DNA from: Haloglomus litoreum | GTDB lineage: Archaea; Halobacteriota; Halobacteria; Halobacteriales; Haloarculaceae | Assembly: GCF_029338515.1 (NCBI RefSeq) | Contig: NZ_CP119988.1 | Location: 3,472,001 to 3,536,000 of the forward strand | Reading direction: 5' to 3' | DNA: 64,000 bases | In this document: piece after piece, positions 1 to 8,820 of the stretch | Layout: the number at the start of each line of letters is the position of its first letter | How positions within the stretch are numbered: the first letter of the stretch is position 1 | The notes under the pieces: generated by a model | Told to the model about the DNA's origin: nothing | Databases searched by the model: none | Seen by the model: the letters and a program-made list of their open reading frames with translations, nothing else | Made by a program: the position numbers and the translations under genes

Positions 1-312
1 GAGAACGGGACGCTGGTCGACGACCGGGCGCTGTTCCCGGCCACCGACGCCGAGGCCGCCGCCGAGATCCGGGCCGAACTGGTGGGTGAGCTGGTGGCCG
101 TCCTCCGGGAGCGCTACGACGGCGTGAGCGTCCACGCCGATGCGGTCGTGGCGCGCCGGACGGCGTTCGACCCGGAGAAGGCACGCACCCTCGGCGTTCC
201 GGAGGGCCCGGCCTTCGGGAAGCTGTCGGCCGGGGAGACGGTCGAGGTGAACGGGCGCGTCATCGAGCCCGGGGCGGTCCGCTCCGAGGAGGAGTTGCGG
301 TTCCCGCTCTGA
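1..312 (+). CDS. dtdA: D-aminoacyl-tRNA deacylase DtdA, C-terminal part (5' end outside window)
   Basis: The frame is open from the first base to TGA at 310-312, giving about 103 residues of a gene whose start lies upstream of the window. The archaeal DtdA enzyme hydrolyses D-aminoacyl-tRNAs so that mischarged tRNA is recycled. The visible tail carries the family-like segment GVPEGPAFGKL (fragment residues 65-75) followed by V-x-V-x-G-R-V and a final R-F-P, which I recognise from haloarchaeal DtdA C-termini. The next gene on the same strand is ftsZ1, 210 bp downstream. The assignment rests on the C-terminal motif only; the catalytic N-terminal region cannot be inspected. Confidence 0.75.
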   Translation, partial: ENGTLVDDRALFPATDAEAAAEIRAELVGELVAVLRERYDGVSVHADAVVARRTAFDPEKARTLGVPEGPAFGKLSAGETVEVNGRVIEPGAVRSEEELRFPL

Positions 313-522
313 CCAGACGGCGGGCCGGAGAGCCGCGCGGGCGCGTCAGACATCACCCCGAGAGCGGCGCGCACGCCGGCGGCCGGGACCGGATTCCGTA
401 TCGTCGCTGACGGTTTATCCCCATCACCCACTCGAGAACCGGCAAAAGCGCGCATCGGCGTCAGACACGCGTGCGACGGCGGAGAAAGCTACTTACGGGA
501 CGTAGGCATCCGACCGGACAGA

Positions 523-1740
523 ATGGACTCGCTGATCGAGGACGCCATCGACGAGGCCGAGAATAGGGAGGAGGAGGGCCCGGCTGGGGACGGGCCGGCG
601 AACTCGAACGACCACTCACCGAACACGTCGGGCACCATGACCGACGAGGAGCTGGCGAGTGTCGTCGAGGACCTCGAGACGAAGATCACCGTCGTCGGCT
701 GCGGCGGTGCCGGCGGCAACACCGTCACCCGGATGGACCGCGAGGGCATCCACGGTGCGAAGCTGGTCGCGGCCAACACCGACGCCCAGCACCTCGCCAC
801 CGAGGTCGAGGCCGACACGAAGATCCTCATCGGCCGCCAGCGGACCGGCGGCCGCGGCGCGGGCTCGGTCCCGAAGATCGGGGAGGAGGCCGCCCAGGAG
901 AACATCGACGACATCAACGCCGCCATCGACGGCTCGGACATGGTGTTCGTCACCGCCGGGCTGGGCGGCGGGACGGGGACGGGCTCTGCCCCCGTCGTCG
1001 CACAGGCCGCCCAGGAGCAGGGCGCCCTGACCATCGCGGTCGTCACGGTCCCGTTCACCGCGGAGGGTGAGCGCCGGCGGGCCAACGCCGATGCCGGCCT
1101 GGAGCGCCTACGGGCCGTCGCGGACACCGTCATCGTCATCCCGAACGACCGGCTGCTGGACTACGCGCCGAACCTGCCGCTCCAGGACGCCTTCAAGATC
1201 TGCGACCGCGTCCTGATGCGCTCGGTGAAGGGGATGACCGAGCTGATCACGAAGCCCGGCCTCGTCAACGTCGACTTCGCCGACGTGAAGACGATCATGG
1301 AGAACGGCGGCGTCGCGATGATCGGCCTCGGCGAGTCCGACTCCGAGAACAAGGCCCAGGATTCGATCCGCTCGGCGCTGCGCTCGCCGTTGCTCGACGT
1401 GGAGTTCGACGGCGCCAACTCCGCGCTCGTCAACGTGGTCGGCGGCCCGGACATGAGCATCGAGGAGGCCGAGGGCGTCGTCGAGCAGATCTACGACCGC
1501 ATCGACCCGGACGCGCGCATCATCTGGGGCGCCTCCGTCAACCAGGACTTCGACGGCAAGATGGAGACGATGATCGTCGTCACCGGCGTCGAGAGCCCGC
1601 AGATCTACGGCAAGAACGAGGCCGCCGAGGGACAGGGTGGCCAGGCCGGACAGGTCGGCAACCTCGACGGGCAGGCCACCGACGGCGCCGGCGGCCAACA
1701 GCCCGCCTCCTCCGACGGCGGCATCGACTTCGTGGAGTAA
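523..1740 (+). CDS. ftsZ1: cell division protein FtsZ, type 1
   Basis: This is a tubulin-like GTPase that polymerises at the division site. The 405-residue product has an acidic N-terminal extension of about 50 residues, then the Rossmann-type start ([14 protein letters not shown]). The tubulin/FtsZ signature [13 protein letters not shown] lies near residues 148-160, and NPDR-like and NVD-FAD segments of the GTPase/T7 region follow. The C-terminal tail is Gly/Gln-rich and ends in a short acidic hydrophobic tip (GGIDFVE), the usual site for partner binding. Length and motifs fit haloarchaeal FtsZ1. The ATG at 523 keeps the typical N-terminal extension. The gene stands alone, with no second ftsZ in the window. 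Confidence 0.97.
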   Translation: MDSLIEDAIDEAENREEEGPAGDGPANSNDHSPNTSGTMTDEELASVVEDLETKITVVGCGGAGGNTVTRMDREGIHGAKLVAANTDAQHLATEVEADTKILIGRQRTGGRGAGSVPKIGEEAAQENIDDINAAIDGSDMVFVTAGLGGGTGTGSAPVVAQAAQEQGALTIAVVTVPFTAEGERRRANADAGLERLRAVADTVIVIPNDRLLDYAPNLPLQDAFKICDRVLMRSVKGMTELITKPGLVNVDFADVKTIMENGGVAMIGLGESDSENKAQDSIRSALRSPLLDVEFDGANSALVNVVGGPDMSIEEAEGVVEQIYDRIDPDARIIWGASVNQDFDGKMETMIVVTGVESPQIYGKNEAAEGQGGQAGQVGNLDGQATDGAGGQQPASSDGGIDFVE

Positions 1741-1883
1741 CGGCGACCCGGCACGGCCGCACTCTCTCGACTCTACCGCCCAGCACCAGGTATCGAGCAC
1801 CTCCCAGTCGCTGGAACGGGTCCCCGACGGACAGCACGCTCGGCCGCTCGTTACACCAAATACCGTGGTAATCATGATGCTAA

Positions 1884-1891
1884 TTTAAATA
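1884..1891 (+). promoter_or_regulatory. TATA box of the vWA surface-protein gene
   Basis: TTTAAATA stands in an AT-rich island of otherwise very GC-rich DNA, about 32 bp upstream of the GTG at 1923. That spacing is expected for a leaderless haloarchaeal transcript and supports GTG 1923 as the start. Confidence 0.6.
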
Positions 1892-1922
1892 CCCGAATTG
1901 CCTACGAAAGTGCAGAGCAGCG

Positions 1923-3899
1923 GTGACCAACAGAACCACCCCACAGAGGCGGGTATCGAAATCGGAACGGCATCACCCGGCGGTGTCCCGACAGCGAGTG
2001 CAGGTCGGCCTGGTCGTGCTGGCCGTCGTGGCGGCAGGCCTGGTCCCATTCGTCGGGCCGGCGAGTGCGACACGGACCACGGCTGCGGACGTCGTCATCG
2101 TGTTCGACCGGACGGTGGGTATGGACGCCGAGCGCGACACGTTCCGCGAGCGGATCGCCAACCTGACCGCCGACCTCGCGGCCGAGGACGTCGACATCCG
2201 GTACGCCGTCGTCGCCTACGAGGGGAACGATCCCGGCGACACGGAGCTGATCCAGGGGTTCACCAGGGACGCGGACCGGCTCCGGGAGGCGTTCGAGTTC
2301 GAACTCTTCGGGACCACGGAGAACGCCTCGCACGGCATCCGCCTCGCGACGGGCCTCGACTACCGCGAGGACGCCCGTCGCGTCGTGGTCGTGGTGACCG
2401 ACGAGGACGACGACGGCACGATCACGGCCCGGACGGCCGCCCGCGAGGCACTCGAGGAGACGAACACCACACTGGTCGCCGTCTCCCCGGAGCGGAGACA
2501 GCCCAACGACCTGCGGCGGCTGGCCGAGAGCGTGGACGGGCGCTGGGTCGACATCGACAGGGGGGACTTCGAGGACGTGCTCGAGGAGACGTTCACGGTC
2601 CTCGACCAGGTCGTGCGGGGGTACGCACCTCCGGATCAGCCGGCCGAGTTCACACTCGATACCACGCTCAACCGGACGGAGGTCGAGATCGAGGAACCCG
2701 TCGCCCTGACCGTCGACATCAAGAACGTCGGCGGCCGGAACGGGTCGTTCATCTACCTCCTCCACATCGACGGGGACCTCGTGAACCAGAGCCAGGGTGG
2801 CATCCGCATCCGCCCCGGGGACACGGTGACGATCTCCGAGACGCTCATCTTCGACCAGCGGGGAGGCTACAACGTCGAGGTCAGCAATCGGCTCGTCGGC
2901 CGGGTCGTCGTCACCGCGCTCCGCGAGACGAACGCGACCGTCGGCCTCCGCGACACCGGCGCCGGCGGGGACAGGCTGGCCCTGTCGATCCGTGACCTCC
3001 GGGCCGACGAGACGGTCACGCTCGAACTCCCGGCGCTGCAGACCGGGCGTGAGGGCGGTGTGGTCTTCGACGAACTCCGGGTCGGGGCGAACGGCGTCGT
3101 CCGGAACCTGACCGCCGACGTGCGACAGACCGCGACCCGGCCGCCGAACGTCCCGAGAGAGCCCGACGACATCCGGCCGGCCCTGACCTGGCTCCACGTC
3201 GACCCAACCGGGACCGAACGCGTCGAGAACGTGACCTTCGGGCTCCGGGTTCGCGAGGCACGGCTCGAGGGGCTTCCCCCGGAGAACCTCGCCGTCTACC
3301 GCCACGCCGGAGGCGGCGGCTGGACCCGGCTCGCGACGACCTACACCGGCGAGGCCGGCGACGACTACCGCTACGAGGTGACCTCACCCGGCTTCTCGAC
3401 GTTCGCCGTCGGCGCCCGCGATGGGACGTTCGAGGTCGTCTCGACGAACCTGAGCGACCGGAGCGTCGGCGTCGACGAGCCCGTGACGGTCACTGCCGTC
3501 GTCGAGAACGTCGGCGAGGTGGACGGCGACTACCGCGCGATCCTCAGGGCGAACGGGGAGTTCGTGAACGACACCGTGGTCCGCGTCCCGGCGGGCGAGA
3601 CGCGGAACGTCTCGTTCACCGCCGCCTTCGACGCAGCCGGCGAGTACCGGCTCCGGGTGGGCGACCGGGGAGCGGGGCGGCTGACGGTCGTGGCGCCGGC
3701 GACATCGACAGCCACGCCGACGCCCGAGCCGACCCCGACCGACCCGGCCCCGGATCCGGCGACGCCCACCGCGACCCCGACGGCCGGGGAGGAGACGCCC
3801 GAACCGACCGCGAGCGACGGCCAGTCCGGGTTCGGCCCGGCCGTCGCGCTGCTCGCGCTCCTCGTGGGCGCGCTCCTCGCGACCCGCCGGCGTGACTGA
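1923..3899 (+). CDS. secreted vWA-like/CARDB surface protein with PGF-CTERM tail
   Basis: This is a 658-residue exported protein. A signal peptide (hydrophobic run LVVLAVVAAGLVPFV, residues 30-45) precedes a von Willebrand A-like domain (about 58-200). Then come a CARDB-type beta-sandwich (about 240-340), a PGF-pre-PGF domain ending in SPGFSTFAVG, a second CARDB domain, a Thr/Pro-rich stalk and a C-terminal SGFGPAVALLALL-RRR sorting signal of the archaeosortase A type. It is therefore probably anchored in the S-layer by a lipid at the C-terminus. The usual MIDAS DxSxS appears as DRTVG, so metal binding by the vWA fold is doubtful. The start is GTG 1923, supported by the TATA box 32 bp upstream. 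The next gene shares its C-terminal stalk architecture. Confidence 0.85.
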   Translation: MTNRTTPQRRVSKSERHHPAVSRQRVQVGLVVLAVVAAGLVPFVGPASATRTTAADVVIVFDRTVGMDAERDTFRERIANLTADLAAEDVDIRYAVVAYEGNDPGDTELIQGFTRDADRLREAFEFELFGTTENASHGIRLATGLDYREDARRVVVVVTDEDDDGTITARTAAREALEETNTTLVAVSPERRQPNDLRRLAESVDGRWVDIDRGDFEDVLEETFTVLDQVVRGYAPPDQPAEFTLDTTLNRTEVEIEEPVALTVDIKNVGGRNGSFIYLLHIDGDLVNQSQGGIRIRPGDTVTISETLIFDQRGGYNVEVSNRLVGRVVVTALRETNATVGLRDTGAGGDRLALSIRDLRADETVTLELPALQTGREGGVVFDELRVGANGVVRNLTADVRQTATRPPNVPREPDDIRPALTWLHVDPTGTERVENVTFGLRVREARLEGLPPENLAVYRHAGGGGWTRLATTYTGEAGDDYRYEVTSPGFSTFAVGARDGTFEVVSTNLSDRSVGVDEPVTVTAVVENVGEVDGDYRAILRANGEFVNDTVVRVPAGETRNVSFTAAFDAAGEYRLRVGDRGAGRLTVVAPATSTATPTPEPTPTDPAPDPATPTATPTAGEETPEPTASDGQSGFGPAVALLALLVGALLATRRRD

Positions 3900-4132
3900 A
3901 CCGACGGGCCGTGACCGAGATGGGCGACCGACGGGGCCCGATCCGGGCGGACGTTTCGACTGGTAGCGACCCGACCGGCACTCGGAGACGGTTTCGGGGC
4001 GTTAACGAGGCGTTAATGCAACGGTATGCTGGGCAAGTCTATTCCGGCTACCAGCCTCCAGACGGTCGGATATGTATCACCAGGTGACAGAAGAGGCGGT
4101 ACAGCAGACGGACACGACCACGGGGAGAGACA

Positions 4133-7100
4133 GTGGGCGCTGAGGCCAGAACCCGGGGAGGTTCCCGGGGGCAGACTCGCGTCAGGCAGGCAGTCGCTAC
4201 CCTCGTGACGCTACTGGTCGTCACCAGCAGCTTCGTCGCGTTCGTCGCGGCACCGGTCGCCGGGCAGTCGACCATCACCGTCGACGACAGCGGCGGCGCC
4301 GACCACACGACCATCCAGGCGGCCATCGACGCCGCGAGCGCCGGCGACACCATCCAGGTCGCCGCCGGGACCTACACCGGGAGCATCAACGTCTCCAAGC
4401 AGCTCACGCTGCGGGGCGACCCCGGGGACTCCGCGGCTGGGGCCGGGCCGAACGCCCCCGTCATCGCCCCGAACGGTCGCGAGTACGGGTTCAACCTCAC
4501 CGCCGACGCCTCGGGCACCGTCATCGAGGGGTTCGACATCGGTGCCTTCGGTGACGGCTCCATCTACCTGGACGTCGCGAGCGGCACCACGCTCTCGGAC
4601 GTGACCATCCGGGACAACGACATCGACAGTGAGGACGACGCCGTCGACGGCCAGAGTCTCGACGGGAACCTCGTCCGGTTCACGTTCACGAGAAACTACC
4701 TGGACGGCGAGTACGGCGTCTACCTCGACGTCTACGGCGACACGTACGAGGACCTCGTCTTCACCGACAACGTCTTCGACGAGTTGGGCGACGAGATGAT
4801 CTACCTCTACGTCAACGAGGACGGCACCACGGTCAGTGGCCTGACCGTCACGGGCAACGAGATGTCCGGCGAGTACGAGGCCGTCTACGTCTACGTGAGC
4901 GAGAACGACGACGGCGTCCTCACCGATGTCGACATCTCGGACAACACGATGGACTACGTCGACTCGGAGGCCATCGACATCTACGCGGCCGGTGTCGGAC
5001 TGGAGGTGAGCGACATCCGGATCCAGGACAACGTCATCAGGTCCGACGACGAGGGCATCGAGGTCGACGTCTACGACGACGACGTGACCGTCGAGAACGT
5101 CGTCATCTCGGGCAACGACGTCGAGTCCGACGAGGAGGAGGCCATCGACGTCGACCTCGAGTCGTACGGCAACGGTGGCGACGGCGGTATCAGCGGCGTC
5201 ACCATCTCCGAGAACACCGCCGGGTCGCCCGGTGACGAGGAGGCCATCGTCCTCTACGTCTACGGATCCGGAAACCCGATCAGCGACGTCAGCATCGTCG
5301 AGAACGTCGTCACCGGAGCCGAGGAGGACGGAATCGATGTATACGTCGAGCTCCAGGACGCGACCGCGACGAACGTCGCCGTCAGCCGGAACGAGGTCCA
5401 GTCGGCCGACCTCGATGGCATCGAGTTCGAGATCTACGGCGACAGCGGCGCCACGGTCAACGGCGTCGAGATCAGCGGCAACACGCTGACCGGCGACGAT
5501 TACGGCGTCTTCTTCTACGTCGACGGTGTCGACCTGCAGAACGCGGTCATCTCGGAGAACACCATCGACGACGCGGGGGATGACGGTATCTACCTCTACG
5601 TCGGGGAGATCCCCTCGGGCGGGAGCGCCGAGGTCGACGTGACGCGGAACCTCGTCACCGGGAGCACCGAGTACGGCCTCTACGTCGAGGCGTCCTTGGT
5701 CGACACGGTGGACATCCTGGTCGAGCGGAACCAGTTCACGAGCAACGACGGCGGCATCCTCGTGACCGGCGACTTCGACCGGAGCGGCATCAACGTCACC
5801 GAGAACAACATCGTCGGCAACGGCGTCGGCGTGCAGAACAGCCAGGTCGCCCAACAGCAGGGCCAGGAGTACGTCGACGCTCGGAACAACTGGTGGGGCA
5901 ACGAGACGGGTCCCGGCAGCCTGACCGCGACCACCGGCCTGTTCTTCGAGGACCCCGTCAGCGATGGCGTCCTCGCCAACGGAACCGGCGACCTGGTGAG
6001 TGGGAACGACAGCACCGGCCTCGCGAACGTCCGGTTCGCGCCGTTCGCCACCACCGCGTTCGACATCGCCGACCTGCCCGACCCGCCGACGCTGGGCGGT
6101 GGTGGCTCGCGCCCGGCGAAGTTCGCCATCACGGAGGACAGCATCTCGCCCCAGACGGTCGAGATCGGCGAGAGCACGACCGTCAGCTACGTCGTCACCA
6201 ACACCGGCGGCCGGACGGGAACGTACGTCGCCCTGCTGACCGCCGACGGCAAGCTCGTCGACACGCAGGAGATCCGGCTCCGGGCCGGCGAGAGCGAGAC
6301 GGTCACCCACGAGTTCGCACGTAACAATGCCGGCAGCTACTACATCCAGACCCGCACCTGGGTCATCGGCCGGCTGACGGTCACGCCGCTGCGCGAGACC
6401 AAGGCCGATGTGGAGTCCGACCTCCTGCGGGGCGGGGCCCAGATCACCATCACGGACCCGGTGACCGGTGAGCCGGTCTTCCTCGCGCTCCCGTTCACGG
6501 AGGCCAGCAACCAGACCGGCATCCACCTCGAATCGCTCAACCTCACGCTCGACGAGCGGACCGACTACGAGGTCGATGTCCAGCAGCCCGAGGACCTCGA
6601 CCGGCTCGGCGTGGGCCCGGACGGCCCGATCCCGCTGGTCGGCGGCGGCACGCAGGAGTTCGGCTACTTCGTCATCGACATCGAGAGTGAGGGGAACGTG
6701 ACGGGCGCCGAGTTCGTCTTCAGCATCCGGAAGGAACTGTACGAGCAGTTCGCCGGTGAGACCGACCCCACGGCCGGCACGACGCTGTACCGTTACGACC
6801 CCGAGACGGGGACCTGGGAGCGCTACGAGATGGAACTGGTCGGCGAGACCGACACGACCTACCGGTTCCGTGTCTCCACGCCCGGTTTCTCGGCCTTCGC
6901 GGTCGGGACGCCCGGGCCGGCGTTCGACGTGCGCAACGTCTCGCTCGCCCAGCAGACCATAGAGGCCGGCGACTTCGCCCGCGTCCAGGCGGTCGTCGAG
7001 AACACCGGCGAGCGCAACGGCACGTACACCGCCGTCCTCACCGTGGACGGCGACCGACGCGCCACCGAGGACGTGTTCGTCCCGGCCGGCGAGTCACGCG

Positions 7101-7411
7101 ACATCGACTTCCGCGAGACCTTCCCCGAGGCCGGCAACTACGACCTCGCGCTCAACGATATCGCGGTCGGCACCCTGACCGTCGAGGCAGCGGCCACGCC
7201 GACGCCGACGGAGACGCCCACGCCGGAGCCGACGGAGACCTCGACCGAGGCTCCGACCGAGGCGCCCGAGCCGACGGACACGCCCACCGAGGCCGAGGAG
7301 ACGCCGGCGACGACCGAGACCAGCGGTCAGCCGGGCTTCGCGCTCGTGACCGCGCTGCTCGCGCTGCTCGCAGCCGCGCTGCTGGCGGCCCGGCGGCGCG
7401 ACCGCGACTGA
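4133..7411 (+). CDS. secreted right-handed beta-helix surface protein with CARDB stalk and PGF-CTERM tail
   Basis: This is a 1092-residue exported protein. A signal peptide ends near AAPVAGQ (residue 45), followed by TIQAAIDAASAGDTIQV, the classic opening of pectate-lyase/NosD-like beta-helix proteins. About ten coils of roughly 40 residues follow, each with an Asn-rich turn such as ISGNDV, ISENTI or VSRNEV and an unusually Tyr-rich strand (VYVYV, IYLYV). From about residue 660 onward it has CARDB, PGF-pre-PGF (STPGFSAFAVG) and a second CARDB domain, then a TPTPTE stalk and a PGF-CTERM (GQPGFALVTALLALL-RRR). It is probably a cell-surface glycan-binding or adhesive protein. GTG 4133 is the only start that keeps the signal peptide complete. 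Confidence 0.85.
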   Translation: MGAEARTRGGSRGQTRVRQAVATLVTLLVVTSSFVAFVAAPVAGQSTITVDDSGGADHTTIQAAIDAASAGDTIQVAAGTYTGSINVSKQLTLRGDPGDSAAGAGPNAPVIAPNGREYGFNLTADASGTVIEGFDIGAFGDGSIYLDVASGTTLSDVTIRDNDIDSEDDAVDGQSLDGNLVRFTFTRNYLDGEYGVYLDVYGDTYEDLVFTDNVFDELGDEMIYLYVNEDGTTVSGLTVTGNEMSGEYEAVYVYVSENDDGVLTDVDISDNTMDYVDSEAIDIYAAGVGLEVSDIRIQDNVIRSDDEGIEVDVYDDDVTVENVVISGNDVESDEEEAIDVDLESYGNGGDGGISGVTISENTAGSPGDEEAIVLYVYGSGNPISDVSIVENVVTGAEEDGIDVYVELQDATATNVAVSRNEVQSADLDGIEFEIYGDSGATVNGVEISGNTLTGDDYGVFFYVDGVDLQNAVISENTIDDAGDDGIYLYVGEIPSGGSAEVDVTRNLVTGSTEYGLYVEASLVDTVDILVERNQFTSNDGGILVTGDFDRSGINVTENNIVGNGVGVQNSQVAQQQGQEYVDARNNWWGNETGPGSLTATTGLFFEDPVSDGVLANGTGDLVSGNDSTGLANVRFAPFATTAFDIADLPDPPTLGGGGSRPAKFAITEDSISPQTVEIGESTTVSYVVTNTGGRTGTYVALLTADGKLVDTQEIRLRAGESETVTHEFARNNAGSYYIQTRTWVIGRLTVTPLRETKADVESDLLRGGAQITITDPVTGEPVFLALPFTEASNQTGIHLESLNLTLDERTDYEVDVQQPEDLDRLGVGPDGPIPLVGGGTQEFGYFVIDIESEGNVTGAEFVFSIRKELYEQFAGETDPTAGTTLYRYDPETGTWERYEMELVGETDTTYRFRVSTPGFSAFAVGTPGPAFDVRNVSLAQQTIEAGDFARVQAVVENTGERNGTYTAVLTVDGDRRATEDVFVPAGESRDIDFRETFPEAGNYDLALNDIAVGTLTVEAAATPTPTETPTPEPTETSTEAPTEAPEPTDTPTEAEETPATTETSGQPGFALVTALLALLAAALLAARRRDRD

Positions 7412-7497
7412 GCGGGCACGCCGCCCGCCGACCGACCCCGTTTCCCGTTCCCACCCGCCTCCCAACCCCGAGCCGCCGCTCCGGCGGGACCAACAGG

Positions 7498-7503
7498 TAT
7501 AGA
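7498..7503 (+). promoter_or_regulatory. TATA box of secE-spt5
   Basis: TATAGA lies 27 bp upstream of the ATG at 7528, placing transcription initiation almost at the start codon. A leaderless transcript for the secE-spt5 pair is therefore likely. Confidence 0.5.
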
Positions 7504-7527
7504 AAGCCAGACTGGAAAGTGGGCGGC

Positions 7528-7701
7528 ATGGAAGTACCGAAGGAACTCGGCGCGTATACCCGGGTGCTCAAGCTCGCGAGCACCCCCTCCTGGCAGGAGT
7601 TCTCCAGGGTCGCCCTCATCGCGGGCGTGGGGGTCATCCTCGTCGGCATCCTGGGGTTCCTGATCTTCGTCATGATGAGCTTCGTCCCCGGAGGTGTCTG
7701 A
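7528..7701 (+). CDS. secE: protein translocase subunit SecE (Sec61 gamma)
   Basis: This 57-residue single-pass membrane protein clamps the SecY channel. The sequence has the family layout: an amphipathic N-terminal helix ([16 protein letters not shown]), then one transmembrane helix ([20 protein letters not shown]) ending in FVPGGV. ATG 7528 gives the standard archaeal length; an upstream ATG at 7519 would add only three residues and sits too close to the TATA box. The 3' end overlaps spt5 by 8 nt, the conserved archaeal secE-spt5 arrangement that couples export and transcription genes in one operon. Confidence 0.95.
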   Translation: MEVPKELGAYTRVLKLASTPSWQEFSRVALIAGVGVILVGILGFLIFVMMSFVPGGV

Positions 7702-8143
7702 GGCCGTGCCCATCTTCGCCGTCAAGACCACTGCGAGCCAGGAACGCACCGTCGCGGACATGATCATGAACCGGGAGGAGGAGAGCGTCCACGCCGCGCT
7801 GGCGCCCGACTCGCTCACCTCCTACGTGATGGTCGAGGCCGACGACATCTCGGTGTTCGACCGCATCCTCGACGAGATCCCCCACTCCCGGGGCGTCGTC
7901 CAGGGCGAGTCCTCCATCGCAGAGGTGGAGCACTTCCTCTCGCCGAAACCGGACGTCGAGGGCATCGCCGAGGGCGACATCGTCGAGCTCATCGCCGGCC
8001 CGTTCAAGGGCGAGAAGGCGAAGGTCCAGCGCATCGACGAGGGCAAGGACCAGGTCACCGTCGAGCTGTACGAGGCGACGGTCCCGATCCCCGTGACCGT
8101 GCGCGGGGACCAGATCCGCGTACTGGACTCCGAAGAGCGATAA
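7694..8143 (+). CDS. spt5: transcription elongation factor Spt5 (NusG family)
   Basis: This protein binds the RNA polymerase clamp as a processivity factor, normally with Spt4. The 149-residue product has an N-terminal NGN domain ([18 protein letters not shown] to about residue 90) and a C-terminal KOW domain with the family motif [19 protein letters not shown] (about 95-115). The GTG at 7694 overlaps the end of secE by 8 nt, indicating translational coupling. Length and domain order match archaeal Spt5. Confidence 0.95.
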   Translation: MSEAVPIFAVKTTASQERTVADMIMNREEESVHAALAPDSLTSYVMVEADDISVFDRILDEIPHSRGVVQGESSIAEVEHFLSPKPDVEGIAEGDIVELIAGPFKGEKAKVQRIDEGKDQVTVELYEATVPIPVTVRGDQIRVLDSEER

Positions 8144-8219
8144 TCCCCCCATCCTGCGGTTTTCGTAGCGTAATCCCGTTCTTGTAGTGTTGTGACAGTA
8201 TTTCGTCAGGTAGTGCCGC

Positions 8220-8241
8220 TGCACGGCGCGAGCGCCGTGCA
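8220..8241. repeat. near-perfect palindrome, 10-bp arms
   Basis: TGCACGGCGC and GCGCCGTGCA are separated by only GA. It could act as a cruciform, a protein-binding site, or a spt5 terminator stem, though no oligo-T follows. Confidence 0.6.
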
Positions 8242-8254
8242 CGGCCACGGCCAC

Positions 8255-8269
8255 GAACCGAATCGGTTC
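8255..8269. repeat. 15-bp palindrome GAACCGA-A-TCGGTTC
   Basis: Two perfect 7-bp arms flank a single central A. The palindrome is placed 17 bp before a TATAAA element. The position and symmetry suggest an operator for a dimeric regulator; no binding partner can be named from the sequence. Confidence 0.5.
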
Positions 8270-8285
8270 CGCGCACGGCCACGGG

Positions 8286-8291
8286 TATAAA
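8286..8291 (+). promoter_or_regulatory. candidate TATA box at the head of the tandem array
   Basis: TATAAA sits inside GGGTATAAACCG, immediately before the 22-bp array. Initiation about 25 bp downstream would fall inside the first repeat unit, so the array may be transcribed towards the Lrp-type regulator gene. The element also reads as TTTATA on the other strand, so its direction is not certain. Confidence 0.35.
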
Positions 8292-8302
8292 CCGAACTGG
8301 GC

Positions 8303-8720
8303 GATATCGAATACGGGTCCGGGCGATATCGAATACGGGTCCGGGCGATATCGAATACGGGTCCGGGCGATATCGAATACGGGTCCGGGCGATATCGAAT
8401 ACGGGTCCGGGCGATATCGAATACGGGTCCGGGCGATATCGAATACGGGTCCGGGCGATATCGAATACGGGTCCGGGCGATATCGAATACGGGTCCGGGC
8501 GATATCGAATACGGGTCCGGGCGATATCGAATACGGGTCCGGGCGATATCGAATACGGGTCCGGGCGATATCGAATACGGGTCCGGGCGATATCGAATAC
8601 GGGTCCGGGCGATATCGAATACGGGTCCGGGCGATATCGAATACGGGTCCGGGCGATATCGAATACGGGTCCGGGCGATATCGAATACGGGTCCGGGCGA
8701 TATCGAATACGGGTCCGGGC
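8303..8720. repeat. tandem array: 19 identical copies of a 22-bp unit
   Basis: Each unit begins with the palindrome GATATC and carries GGGTCCGGGC at its end. GATATC recurs every 22 bp from 8303 to 8699 without a single mismatch. Two degenerate copies (GATATCACGCGGGTCC) follow at 8721 and 8742. There are no spacers, so it is not CRISPR. The 22-bp period is close to two helical turns, which would place all sites on one face of DNA. Perfect identity implies recent expansion or gene-conversion-like homogenisation. Confidence 0.97.
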
Positions 8721-8820
8721 GATATCACGCGGGTCCAGAACGATATCACGCGGGTCCCCGCGGGGGACCGGGGGCGTGCGTGGGTCCAAAGTAAAGTGGC
8801 TCTGCCGCGGAGTCCCTCGT

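Larger units (their letters stand above)
8144..8820. other. 677-bp non-coding region holding palindromes, a TATAAA and a 19-copy 22-bp array
   Basis: No credible gene lies between spt5 and the Lrp-type regulator. From left to right it holds an AT-richer spt5 trailer (8144-8210), two palindromes (8220-8241 and 8255-8269), a TATAAA at 8286-8291, the tandem array (8303-8720), two degenerate units (8721-8761), and the short regulator leader with an AAAGTAAAG stretch about 30 bp before ATG 8821. Long minus-strand reading frames here exist only because the repeat has no stop codon in those frames. Confidence 0.8.

Noticed and set aside
1902-3305. 467-codon minus-strand frame opposite the vWA surface protein
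   Set aside because: It is a shadow frame in GC-rich DNA; the plus-strand gene has a signal peptide, known domains and a sorting tail.
4211-6526. 771-codon minus-strand frame opposite the beta-helix gene
   Set aside because: It has a Val/Asp/Gly-rich antisense composition that mirrors the repeat structure of the real gene and no start context.
8303-8720. CRISPR array
   Set aside because: The copies are contiguous with no spacers, the unit is only 22 bp, and no cas gene is nearby.
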